Source: Candidatus Altimarinota bacterium (GTDB taxonomy: Bacteria > Patescibacteriota > Gracilibacteria > UBA4473). From it: 64,000 bases of DNA. Of this stretch, positions 1-7,991 are shown piece by piece (the first letter of the stretch is position 1; every line of letters starts with the position of its first letter). The stretch lies in contig JAHDHX010000001.1 in NCBI GenBank assembly GCA_020631075.1, positions 166,331 through 230,330 of the forward strand. The letters run 5' to 3'. The notes beneath the pieces were generated by a model. The model was not told the DNA's origin and made no database searches. It saw only the letters and a list, made by a program, of their open reading frames with translations. A program made the position numbers and the translations under genes.

Positions 1-927
1 TGGGAGCACGTGAGTCGGGTGGGGCTGGAAAAACTGGAGACGATGGGGGTGGAGGTGTACCCCCAGGCGGGGGTGCTGGGGGTGATAGCGGACAAGGGGC
101 GGCAAAAAGAATTTTATGTGGAGCGGGGGTTGCCGACGGCGGAGTATATGCTGTGGGATGGAGAAGGAGTGTTGCCCGAGGGGGTGGAGTTGCCGTGTGT
201 GCAGAAGGCCCGCACGGGGGGGTATGACGGGCAGGGGGTGCAGGTGGTGCGCGAGTGGGGTGACCTGTGGCCGGTGCCAAGCGTGCTGGAGGAACTGGTC
301 GAGATAGACCGTGAAGTGAGTGTGGTGGTGGCTCGTGGGGTGGGGGGGCAGATGGTGCACCTCCCGCCAGTGGGGATGGAGTTTGACCCAGTGGCGAACC
401 TCGTGCAGTGCCTGTATGCGCCAGTGGGCCTGGCCGAAGACACGCTGAACAAATGTGTGCGGGTGGCGCGAGAGACGGCGGCGGCGTATGGGGTGGTGGG
501 GTTGCTGGCGGTGGAGCTGTTTGTGACGAATGAGGGCAGGGTGCTGATAAACGAAGTGGCGCCACGGCCCCACAATAGCGGGCACCACACGATAGAGGCG
601 TGTAATGTGAGCCAATATGATTTGCATTTGCGGGCGATCGCGGGGGAGGCGTTGCCCGAGCCTGCGCAAACGTTTGGGGGGGTGGCGATGGTGAACATCC
701 TCGGGGGAGAGGGCCACGGGGAAGCTGTCTGGCGGGGAAAATCTGTGCTGAGTGAACACCCGAATGCGACGCTGCATGACTACGAAAAGACGATGACGAA
801 GCCTTACCGCAAGATGGGCCATGTGACGGTGACTGCGCCGACGGTGGCTGAAGCAAAAGCGGTGGCCTTGGGTGTACAGCGGCGGCTGGAGGTGGTACCT
901 TCGGCGGTGTCGGGGGTGAATTCTTAA
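1..927 (+). CDS. purK: PurK, N5-carboxyaminoimidazole ribonucleotide synthase (5' end cut by window)
   Basis: ATP-grasp enzyme of de novo purine synthesis that carboxylates AIR to N5-CAIR using ATP and bicarbonate. The reading frame is open to base 1, and the first visible residues (WEHV) match the conserved segment before the ATP-grasp domain, so the N-terminal part lies outside the window; the GTG at 10 is not the real start. Visible family marks are QKARTGGYDGQG in the ATP-grasp region and INEVAPRPHNSGHHTIEAC, the conserved metal and substrate site of PurK. It is followed after 15 bases by purE, which uses its product. The C-terminal domain looks complete. Confidence 0.93.
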   Translation, partial: WEHVSRVGLEKLETMGVEVYPQAGVLGVIADKGRQKEFYVERGLPTAEYMLWDGEGVLPEGVELPCVQKARTGGYDGQGVQVVREWGDLWPVPSVLEELVEIDREVSVVVARGVGGQMVHLPPVGMEFDPVANLVQCLYAPVGLAEDTLNKCVRVARETAAAYGVVGLLAVELFVTNEGRVLINEVAPRPHNSGHHTIEACNVSQYDLHLRAIAGEALPEPAQTFGGVAMVNILGGEGHGEAVWRGKSVLSEHPNATLHDYEKTMTKPYRKMGHVTVTAPTVAEAKAVALGVQRRLEVVPSAVSGVNS

Positions 928-942
928 AAATTACAAAAAAGT

Positions 943-1527
943 ATGACCACGAAAGCTGAGCAAGAAACGGCGCTGGCGCTGACGACCCCAGTGGTGGGGG
1001 TGGTGATGGGGAGTAAGTCTGACTTGGTGGTGATGCAGGAGGCGACGAAGGTGCTGGACGCGCTGGGGGTGATGTATGAACGGACGGTGGTGAGCGCGCA
1101 CCGCACGCCAGAGAGGATGTATGAGTACGCCAAGTCGGCCCGTGAGCGGGGACTGAAAGTGATCATTGCCGGGGCGGGGGGCGCGGCCCACTTGCCCGGG
1201 ATGGTGGCCAGTCTGACGACGCTGCCCGTGGTGGGGGTGCCAGTGAAGTCGAGTAACTCGATTGCGGGGATAGACTCGTTGCTGTCGATCGTGCAGATGC
1301 CCGGTGGGGTGCCAGTGGCTACGGTGGCGGTCAACGGAGCGAAGAATGCGGGGATATTGGCGGCGCAGATAGTAGGAACGAGCTGCCCCGTGACGGCCAA
1401 GAAGTTGGCTGAGCACAAAGCGGAAATGGAAGCGAAAGTGCTGTCAACGGTGGGGGAAGTGGAAAAGCAATCCGCCAGTGGGGGGAAGAAGGGGTGGCTG
1501 GGGAGTATATTTGGGAAGCGGGGGTAG
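943..1527 (+). CDS. purE: PurE, N5-CAIR mutase (class I)
   Basis: Converts N5-CAIR from PurK to 4-carboxy-AIR. The 194-residue protein has the class I signature in order: GSKSD near residue 24, [23 protein letters not shown], the loop [20 protein letters not shown] and NA..LAAQI. The first 19 residues are an extra leader. The last 25 or so residues ([22 protein letters not shown]) are a basic Gly/Lys tail absent from typical PurE of about 160 residues; its role is unknown. The start is the ATG at 943, 15 bases after purK. The purK-purE pairing fits the bacterial two-step route. Confidence 0.95.
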   Translation: MTTKAEQETALALTTPVVGVVMGSKSDLVVMQEATKVLDALGVMYERTVVSAHRTPERMYEYAKSARERGLKVIIAGAGGAAHLPGMVASLTTLPVVGVPVKSSNSIAGIDSLLSIVQMPGGVPVATVAVNGAKNAGILAAQIVGTSCPVTAKKLAEHKAEMEAKVLSTVGEVEKQSASGGKKGWLGSIFGKRG

Positions 1528-1530
1528 GGG

Positions 1531-1899
1531 ATGCTGGAACGTGCACTGATGGAAGCGGCGCTGGGGGTGCTGGGCAAAAAAACGAACCATACGGCCCAGT
1601 GGGGAACCGTGGCGTGTGCGCTGCGGGCGGCGAACGGGAGGGTGTATCGCGGGGTGTGCATTGACCTGCGGTGTAGTCTGGGTGCCTGCGCGGAACAAGT
1701 GGCGGCGGGGCAGATGGTCACTGACGGGGAAACGCGCGTCAACGCGCTGGTGTGCCTGCGGCAAACGGCTGCTGGGTATGAATACTTGAAGCCGTGTGGG
1801 AAGTGTCAGGAGTATCTGGCGCAGCTGGACCCCGCGAACCGTGAGACGCTGGTCGTCTGCGGGGAAGAGGCGGTGGAGCGGCTAGGGGAGGGGGCCTAG
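1531..1899 (+). CDS. cdd: Cytidine deaminase-like zinc enzyme
   Basis: Small (122 residues) protein of the homotetrameric cytidine deaminase fold. It carries the zinc motifs CAEQ (Cys plus catalytic Glu) near residue 53 and PCGKCQEYL near residue 87, giving three Cys ligands as in short bacterial Cdd. The expected reaction is deamination of cytidine or deoxycytidine to (deoxy)uridine, that is pyrimidine salvage, though a related substrate cannot be excluded. The ATG lies three bases after the purE stop, so it is probably cotranscribed with purK-purE. Its stop interlocks with the stop of the convergent transketolase in a shared CTAG (1896-1899). Confidence 0.82.
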   Translation: MLERALMEAALGVLGKKTNHTAQWGTVACALRAANGRVYRGVCIDLRCSLGACAEQVAAGQMVTDGETRVNALVCLRQTAAGYEYLKPCGKCQEYLAQLDPANRETLVVCGEEAVERLGEGA

Positions 1900-3806
1900 G
1901 GGAGAGTTTTCAAGGCTTTGATGATGCCGTCACTGTCTATGCCGGCCATGGCGTAGAGCTGGGCGCTGGTGCCTGAGAGCTGGTAGCCCGTGACGGCGAC
2001 GGACTGAAAGTGCTGCAAGGGGATGCCCTGCTGCGCGGCGTGTAGAGCGACGGCGGCGGCGAGGCCGCTGGGGGCGCAGTGGTCCTCGACCGTGATGACT
2101 CTGTGGGTTTTGCGGAGGGAGGCGGTGAGGGTGTCGTCGAATTGCTTGATGCTGCTGGCGATGATGATTTCGGCGTCTATGGCGCTGGCCTTACGCGCGA
2201 GGAGGGCTTCGCCAGCGAGGGCACCTGAAGTGACGATGGTCACGGACTGACCCTCGCGCAGGCGGTCGCACCGACCGTAGGTGTAGACGTAGTCGGGGCC
2301 GAAGAAGGGTTGGCCGTCTTCGGTCAGCAAAATGGGGAACTTATGCCGGCCCATGCGGACGTAGAAGTTGCCGTAGTGGGTGCCGATGTAGCGGATGATG
2401 CGGTCGCAGTGGTTGGCGTCGGCGGGTTCGATGACGTGGGTGTCGAACATCCCCAAGAAGGAGCCCATGTCGTCGATGGCCTGATGGGTGGGGCCGTCCT
2501 CGCCGACGCTGAGGCCACAGTGGGTGGCGACCATTTTGACGTTGGCGTGGTTGATGTCGTTGACGCGGGCTTGGTCTTTGGCGCGGGAGGACATAAACGC
2601 GCCGAAGGTCGAGCAAAAGGGCACGAAGCCGTGCAAGCTGAGGCCACCCGAGAGGCTGACCATTTGCTGCTCGCAGATGCCGCACTCGATGAATTGCTGG
2701 GGGTGGTCTTTCTTCACGCCGGTGGTCTTGACCGAGCCGCCGACGTCTGCGGTGAGGGCGAGGACGGTGGGGTTGGCGGCGGCGAGGTCAGCGAGGGCGG
2801 CGCCGTAGGCACTGCGGCAGTCTGTCATGGTGCCAGCGTCGTAGACCCGTGGGGTGCCCGCGGACAACCCCTGTAGGGGGCTGAGTGAAGCGGGGGAAGG
2901 GTGCAGGGTGGGGCGGAAGGCGCGGTCGGCTTGGAAGTTTTTGAGGATTTGCTCTTGGTCAGGAGTGAGGGCGAGGCGGTCGAGCTCGGGTTGGGCTTGG
3001 TCGGGTTTAGGGGCTTTGCCGTGCCAGGCGGAGGACTTGGCTTCGCCAGTGGCCTGCATGAACTCGATCCCTTGACCCATGACCGTCTGGCCGACGATGC
3101 AGGTGGGGCGGTCGGACTGGGTGGCGGTGTGGTAGGCGGCCCAGATGGCTTCGGGGTCGTGGCCGTTGATCTCGAGAACATTCCACCGATGGGCGCGGAA
3201 GATGGCGGGGATGTCGATGGGGACGATGGCGTCGAGGGAGTCAGTGAGTTGGACTTCGTTAAAATCAACGAGGACGGTGAAATTTTTGAGGTTTTCTTTG
3301 GCGGCGAAAAGCGCCATCTCGTGGATTTGGCCTTCTTGGGCTTCGCCGTCGCCGATCATGGCCCAGACGTGGCGGTCGGTGCTTTTGAGCTTCTCAGCCA
3401 GGGCGAACCCGCTGGCGGCGCTGACCCCCACGCCCAGTGGCCCAGTGCCGAACCAGATGCCCGGGACGTGCCGCGTGACGTGGCCTTCATAGGGGTGGCC
3501 TGCTTTGCGGAAATTAGCCACGACCTCGTCACGGTCGATGACGCCGCACTCGGCCAGCAGGGCGTAGACGGCGGGTGAAATGTGGCCGTTGCTGACGACG
3601 AGGACTTCGTCGGTGTGGGTGAGCCGCCAGCAGTAGAGTGTGGCGAGCATGTCGAGGGCGCTGAGCGCGCCACCTGGGTGGCCTGACTGGGCGTTGGTGA
3701 CCATGTGCAAAATGTCGTGGCGGCAGGCCTGACGGAAGACTTCATAAAAGGCGAGGCGGTCAGCACCGAGGGGTTGGCCGAGGGTGGGGCGGGAGAAATC
3801 AAACAT
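1896..3806 (-). CDS. tkt: Transketolase, full-length
   Basis: Thiamine-diphosphate enzyme moving two-carbon units between sugar phosphates in the non-oxidative pentose phosphate pathway. Both halves are in one chain of about 636 residues: the N-terminal pyrophosphate-binding part has SGHPGGALSALD and GDGEAQEGQIHEMA, the middle and C-terminal parts have GICEQQMVSLSGGLS and SVGEDGPTHQAIDDM. The C-half style resembles the split transketolases of archaea and anaerobes. I prefer the ATG at 3806 (MFDFSRPTL) to an upstream ATG at 3848, because it leaves room for promoters between it and the divergent gene at 3863. It converges on the cytidine deaminase gene with interlocked stop codons. Confidence 0.93.
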   Translation of the reverse strand: MFDFSRPTLGQPLGADRLAFYEVFRQACRHDILHMVTNAQSGHPGGALSALDMLATLYCWRLTHTDEVLVVSNGHISPAVYALLAECGVIDRDEVVANFRKAGHPYEGHVTRHVPGIWFGTGPLGVGVSAASGFALAEKLKSTDRHVWAMIGDGEAQEGQIHEMALFAAKENLKNFTVLVDFNEVQLTDSLDAIVPIDIPAIFRAHRWNVLEINGHDPEAIWAAYHTATQSDRPTCIVGQTVMGQGIEFMQATGEAKSSAWHGKAPKPDQAQPELDRLALTPDQEQILKNFQADRAFRPTLHPSPASLSPLQGLSAGTPRVYDAGTMTDCRSAYGAALADLAAANPTVLALTADVGGSVKTTGVKKDHPQQFIECGICEQQMVSLSGGLSLHGFVPFCSTFGAFMSSRAKDQARVNDINHANVKMVATHCGLSVGEDGPTHQAIDDMGSFLGMFDTHVIEPADANHCDRIIRYIGTHYGNFYVRMGRHKFPILLTEDGQPFFGPDYVYTYGRCDRLREGQSVTIVTSGALAGEALLARKASAIDAEIIIASSIKQFDDTLTASLRKTHRVITVEDHCAPSGLAAAVALHAAQQGIPLQHFQSVAVTGYQLSGTSAQLYAMAGIDSDGIIKALKTLP

Positions 3807-3862
3807 GGGCGAATAGTGGGGACAGCGGAGAAGGAGTGACTTTTTCAAGAGAATGATACACT

Positions 3863-4780
3863 ATGGGGGTGTTTGGTTCACTGAAAAATATGATGGAATT
3901 TTGGGATGGGGCGTACCTGCTGGCTTCACTGAAAAGTTGGTTTGAAATTTTGCTCATGTATGGGCTGGTCGTTATACCTTTTATGGTGCTGGGGTGGCTG
4001 TGGTCGCTGTGGCGAGGACGGGCGGATCATGTGGACATGATGTGGGGGTTGGGTTTTGTGCTGATGGTGTGGAGTGTGGTGGGGGCGTATTCTTTCCTGC
4101 AGTGGTCTACTCCTGAAGGGATACGCGGGGTGCCTTTGCCGGCTATGACGTATAAGTATCTGCTGTTTGCGGGGCTGGTGACGCTGTGGGGGGGGCGGTT
4201 GGCGGGGTACATAGCGCTGCGGGGGCGGGGAAAACCCGAAGACTGGCGGTACGCCAACTGGCGGCGTGACTGGGGGAAGCACTTCTGGTGGCGGAGTTTG
4301 TTGCAGATCTTTCTGTTGCAAGGGCTAATAATGCTCGTGATGGGGGCGCCGCTGATGATGGAGGGGACGCGGAATTTGATATTCTTGGGGGATGAGATGG
4401 GGGTGTCTGGAATGGTGAAATTTTGGCTGGGAGGAGGGTTGGCGCTGGGGGGGATACTCTTTGAAGCGGTGGCGGACTGGCAGTTGTATACATTCAAGCA
4501 GAAACCTGAAAATAAGGGGCAGGTGCTGGATGCTGGCCTGTGGGGGTGGTCGCGGCACCCGAATTATTTCGGGGAAATAGTCATCTGGTGGGGGTTGTGG
4601 GTGATGGTAGGGGGGACGGTGGGGACGGTCTTGTCGCCGTTGCTTATAACCTTCCTTCTGGTGCGGGTGAGTGGGGTGGCGATGACGGAGCGGCGGTATG
4701 CGGGGGATGATGACTATAGCCGCTATAAACGGCGGGTGAGCGCGCTGGTGCCGTGGTGGCCGAAAAAACAGGCCGAGTGA
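3863..4780 (+). CDS. DUF1295 / steroid 5-alpha-reductase-like membrane protein
   Basis: Integral membrane protein of 305 residues with about six hydrophobic segments. The C-terminal third has the family signature GLWGWSRHPNYFGEIVIWWG, which in DUF1295 and the isoprenylcysteine methyltransferase / 5-alpha-reductase superfamily forms the cofactor-binding region, followed by the usual ERRYAGDDDYSRYKRRVSALVPW end. The natural substrate in bacteria is not established; lipid or isoprenoid modification is an inference. It is divergent from transketolase and precedes comM. The start is ATG 3863; ATGs at 3890 and 3893 are less likely because they cut into the first hydrophobic segment. Confidence 0.8.
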   Translation: MGVFGSLKNMMEFWDGAYLLASLKSWFEILLMYGLVVIPFMVLGWLWSLWRGRADHVDMMWGLGFVLMVWSVVGAYSFLQWSTPEGIRGVPLPAMTYKYLLFAGLVTLWGGRLAGYIALRGRGKPEDWRYANWRRDWGKHFWWRSLLQIFLLQGLIMLVMGAPLMMEGTRNLIFLGDEMGVSGMVKFWLGGGLALGGILFEAVADWQLYTFKQKPENKGQVLDAGLWGWSRHPNYFGEIVIWWGLWVMVGGTVGTVLSPLLITFLLVRVSGVAMTERRYAGDDDYSRYKRRVSALVPWWPKKQAE

Positions 4781-4829
4781 GGGGCCAGTGGGTGGACGAG
4801 CAAAGCGGTGAGGAGTAGGGTATGGGGTG

Positions 4830-6353
4830 ATGCTGGCAAAAATACGGTCGTTGAATGTGTTTGGCCTGACGGTGGACCCAGTAGAAATACAGGTGGATGT
4901 GCAGCGGGGTTTACCGAGCTTTAGCGTGGTGGGGCTGCCCGACGCGGCCGTGCAAGAGTCGCGCGAGCGGGTGCGGACGGCGCTGATAAACTCTGGGTTT
5001 ACCTTCCCGCGGCAGAAGGTGGTGGTAAACCTCGCGCCAGCGGACCTGAAAAAATCTGGGGCGCGGTTTGACCTTGGGGTGGGGGTGGGGATCTTACACA
5101 GTACGGGCGAAATAACCCTGGCGGACTGGGACACGGCGGGGTTTGTGGGGGAGCTAAGCTTTGACGGGACCGTGCGGGCAGTGAGTGGAGTGCTGCCGAC
5201 GGTGGTAGCGGCGAAGAAGCTGGGGTTTGCGAGTGTGTATGTGCCAGCGGCCAACGCGCGGGAGGCGGCGCTGATAGACGGAATAGATGTGTATAGCGTG
5301 GAGAATCTGACCCAGCTGGTGGGGCACCTGCGCGGGGATGCGCCGCTGACCCCCGAGCCGATGGCAGACCTGACCACGGTGCTGGTGCCGCCGAGTGGGG
5401 AGCGAGATATGGCGCACATTCAGGGGCAAGAACACGCGAAGCGGGCGATGGAGATAGCCGCGGCGGGGGGGCACAACATCCTCATGGTGGGGCCACCCGG
5501 GAGTGGGAAGACGATGCTGGCGAAGGCGTTTGGGACGATCTTGCCCCGACTGTCGATCGATGAGGCACTGGAGGTGACGGAGGTGCACTCCGTGGCGGGG
5601 TTGCTGGACCCCGAAGAGCCCGTGGTGCGACGGCGGCCTTTCCGCTCGGTGCACCACACGGCGAGTGCGGTGGCGATCATTGGTGGAGGGAACCCGCCGC
5701 GCCCCGGAGAAATATCGCTCTCGCATCGAGGGGTACTCTTCCTTGATGAGTTCCCTGAGTTTGCGGTGAAGACACTGGAGACGCTGCGACAGCCGCTGGA
5801 AGATGGGGTGGTGACGGTGTCACGCGCGTCGGGGACGTGCCAGTTCCCTGCGCAGATCACGCTGGTGGCGGCGATGAACCCGTGCCCGTGTGGGTTTTTG
5901 GATGATCCTGAAAAAAACTGTGTGTGCACGGCCAACCAGATAGCGCGGTACCAAGCGAAACTTTCGGGGCCGTTGCTCGACCGCATTGACCTGCACGTGC
6001 AGGTGCCGCGGGTATCTTTTGACAAGCTGGCGGGACGGGGGACTTTGGCGGAGCATTCGGAGAGTATCCGCGCGCGGGTGGAAGAGGCGCGAAACCGACA
6101 GCTGGCGCGGTTTGCGGGGATGGAGGGGCTGGTGTGTAATGCGGATATGACTTCGCCGTTGATCAAACAGCACTGTGTAGTGGGCGACGAGGCGGGGAGC
6201 CTGCTGCAAAGTGCGGTGCAACAAATGAACCTGAGCGGGCGGGCGTATTTCCGCATCCTCAAGCTGGCGCGGACGATTGCTGACCTGGCGGGGAGTGATG
6301 AGATTAGCCTGACGCACGTGGCGGAGGCGATTAGTTACCGTGAGGGGGCATAG
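4830..6353 (+). CDS. comM: ComM / YifB-type AAA+ Mg-chelatase-like helicase
   Basis: About 507 residues, the usual ComM length. An N-terminal ChlI-like domain (SLNVFGLTVDPVEIQVDVQRGLPSFSVVGLPD) is followed by an AAA+ core with Walker A GPPGSGKTMLAKAFG near residue 224 and Walker B GVLFLDEFPEF, then AAMNPCPCGF and the C-terminal Mg-chelatase domain. In naturally transformable bacteria ComM is a hexameric helicase aiding branch migration during integration of incoming DNA. A ComEC gene is also present at 19.3-20.8 kb, so the two may serve DNA uptake. A GTG at 4827 precedes the ATG at 4830; I take the ATG. Confidence 0.93.
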   Translation: MLAKIRSLNVFGLTVDPVEIQVDVQRGLPSFSVVGLPDAAVQESRERVRTALINSGFTFPRQKVVVNLAPADLKKSGARFDLGVGVGILHSTGEITLADWDTAGFVGELSFDGTVRAVSGVLPTVVAAKKLGFASVYVPAANAREAALIDGIDVYSVENLTQLVGHLRGDAPLTPEPMADLTTVLVPPSGERDMAHIQGQEHAKRAMEIAAAGGHNILMVGPPGSGKTMLAKAFGTILPRLSIDEALEVTEVHSVAGLLDPEEPVVRRRPFRSVHHTASAVAIIGGGNPPRPGEISLSHRGVLFLDEFPEFAVKTLETLRQPLEDGVVTVSRASGTCQFPAQITLVAAMNPCPCGFLDDPEKNCVCTANQIARYQAKLSGPLLDRIDLHVQVPRVSFDKLAGRGTLAEHSESIRARVEEARNRQLARFAGMEGLVCNADMTSPLIKQHCVVGDEAGSLLQSAVQQMNLSGRAYFRILKLARTIADLAGSDEISLTHVAEAISYREGA

Positions 6354-6360
6354 GGGGAGA

Positions 6361-6366
6361 TATAAT
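6361..6366 (+). promoter_or_regulatory. Candidate -10 box of a leaderless promoter
   Basis: A perfect TATAAT ends seven bases before the ATG at 6374, which would put the transcription start at or next to the start codon. No convincing -35 box is seen at the right spacing. The same arrangement recurs in front of several other genes in the window. Confidence 0.55.
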
Positions 6367-6373
6367 TTTGAAA

Positions 6374-6874
6374 ATGCATAAACGTATAACGCAGTTTCTG
6401 GATCGGCATACTCGTCAGATGTTTGACGTGGATAAAGGCCAACTCAAAGAATTTCCCCGACCAGTGATCTGGTGGGTGTATTTGATGAGTATGAGTGTGC
6501 TGTTGCAGGGGTTGGCGGATATAGTGCTGAAAGTGGGGGGGTATGCGGGGGTGATGGTGAAATTTCCGTGGCGGATGGATTTTTTATTTCTCACGGTGAT
6601 ATCTGTTTTGATGGGGTATCAAACCTTGATCGGTATGCGGAGGCGGGAGCTGGATGTGACGCGGAATTCGGTGCAGATTGGTTTATTGGTTGAAATTGGC
6701 CTGGTGGTGGGGGACGTGTACTTCGTACTTCAAAATTATGACTGGTTGCCTGAGGCTTTGGTGATCCGTGCACCGTTTATTGTTTTCACGACTCTTAATA
6801 TATTTATCTTGCTCTATATTGTTTGGAAGTTGAGCTTGTTTCGTGATGTGAACGGGGAGTGGAAAGTTTTTTGA
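6374..6874 (+). CDS. Small four-helix membrane protein, unknown
   Basis: I do not recognise this 166-residue protein. It has a charged N-terminus of about 35 residues (MHKRITQFLDRHTRQMFDVDKGQLKEF) and then about four hydrophobic segments (near residues 42-62, 72-90, 104-125 and 135-158), ending in a short basic/acidic tail. I see no catalytic motif. A TTG six bases upstream could also start translation, but the ATG at 6374 sits seven bases after a TATAAT box and fits a leaderless message. Codon use is slightly more AT-rich than in comM upstream. It converges on the orphan gene at 6937-7926. Confidence 0.65.
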   Translation: MHKRITQFLDRHTRQMFDVDKGQLKEFPRPVIWWVYLMSMSVLLQGLADIVLKVGGYAGVMVKFPWRMDFLFLTVISVLMGYQTLIGMRRRELDVTRNSVQIGLLVEIGLVVGDVYFVLQNYDWLPEALVIRAPFIVFTTLNIFILLYIVWKLSLFRDVNGEWKVF

Positions 6875-6936
6875 AGATATTTCTGTTTCCTCTAATCAGT
6901 TTTTTTGCTTCGGTGAGGTGGTGTAGGGGAGTGTTT

Positions 6937-7926
6937 TTAGCTTTGTTCAGCGATGTAGTGTAGGCCTGCGTCTAGGGCGGGGAGGGCGTCTTTGTTGACT
7001 TTGGTTTCATGAGCACCATTAGGACCAACCATCATTAGTTTGACATTATTGTTGGCGAGACTGTTGAGGTCTTCAGCATGTCGAGTCATTTCGTCTAGAA
7101 ATGCACTTCGGGCGCTGAAAATTTGCTTTGAATCTAGTCCCATAAAATGTGTGTATTTGGGTTTGTCTTTGGCGAGTTGGAAGTCTTTGGCGGTGGCAAT
7201 GATCTGCTCGGCGGGGAGGTCCAGGGTGACGACAACATTCAGGCTGCGGCGGAGGTTGAACTCGATGACGTTGACGCTGTCGAGAAATGACTCGGTGATG
7301 TGGGTGGGGGCGATGCCCAGCTGCTGCGAGACCATGCGGGAGACAAACTGGCTGAGGTCTTTGCTGACGGTCATGAGACCTTGCTCGGTGTTGGTTTTGA
7401 TCTCGGCCTGGTTGCTAGGGGCGTAGGCCTGCGTGATGCCGAAGGTGAGCATGTCGGGGGCGTTGCCGGCGTCTTTGGCGCGGCCACTGGCGATGAGTTG
7501 GCCGTCGGTGCTGACGATGGTGGCGGAGACGGTCGACTGGGAGGGGAAGTCGTTGGCCTGGCCAGAAGCTATTTGTTTGAGGATGGACTGGTGCGCTTTG
7601 GGGTTGGCTTTGAGGGCGTCCCACTGGGCGGTGAAGTCCGGGTAGTTGGACTGGGTACAGAGTATATCTACTGTTTTGGCTTGGGGAATGTCGAGGACGA
7701 AATCGGCCGAAGGAAGGACTCTGTCGCCGCTGAGTTGGGCGTATTTGGCCTGGAGCTCGCTGAAATTGGCTGGTTTGGGGAGATCAGATAGCACGTTTTG
7801 GCTGATGTTGTCCTTGGTATGGAACTGGACAGCATGAAGCGGGTATTTCTTTTCACTTCGCTGGTAGAGCGGAATGACACCACTGTAGGGATCAGTTTCG
7901 TAGCCGTAGAAATTTTCAAGAGACAT
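6937..7926 (-). CDS. Orphan soluble protein, perhaps a degenerate Nudix-like fold
   Basis: A 329-residue soluble protein without signal peptide or membrane segment. Its middle part (about residues 130-235) has a Nudix-like layout: a strand reading SATIVSTDGQLIASGR, a turn APDMLTFGITQA, and later a helix FVSRMVSQQLGI lying where Nudix enzymes have REL-EELGI. The catalytic glutamates would be Gln-Gln, so if it is a Nudix protein it is probably inactive. This is weak, pattern-level evidence. The start codon at 7926 lies inside a perfect 9-bp inverted repeat. It follows RNase J in the same direction after 65 AT-rich bases. Confidence 0.6.
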   Translation of the reverse strand: MSLENFYGYETDPYSGVIPLYQRSEKKYPLHAVQFHTKDNISQNVLSDLPKPANFSELQAKYAQLSGDRVLPSADFVLDIPQAKTVDILCTQSNYPDFTAQWDALKANPKAHQSILKQIASGQANDFPSQSTVSATIVSTDGQLIASGRAKDAGNAPDMLTFGITQAYAPSNQAEIKTNTEQGLMTVSKDLSQFVSRMVSQQLGIAPTHITESFLDSVNVIEFNLRRSLNVVVTLDLPAEQIIATAKDFQLAKDKPKYTHFMGLDSKQIFSARSAFLDEMTRHAEDLNSLANNNVKLMMVGPNGAHETKVNKDALPALDAGLHYIAEQS

Positions 7927-7950
7927 CTGCCTGAGGGTAGACAGATGTCT
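7921..7950 (-). promoter_or_regulatory. Hairpin that encloses the start codon of the 329-residue protein
   Basis: The 9-base arms at 7921-7929 and 7942-7950 are perfect inverted repeats (AGACATCTG and its complement) with a 12-base loop. In the message the 3' arm, CAGATGTCT, contains the ATG start and second codon, so folding would hide the start from ribosomes. It may be a translational switch or a dyad protein site; the sequence alone cannot decide. Confidence 0.55.
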
Positions 7951-7991
7951 GTTTTAGTCAAAAATTTTATTATTTAAATACAAACTTCCAA

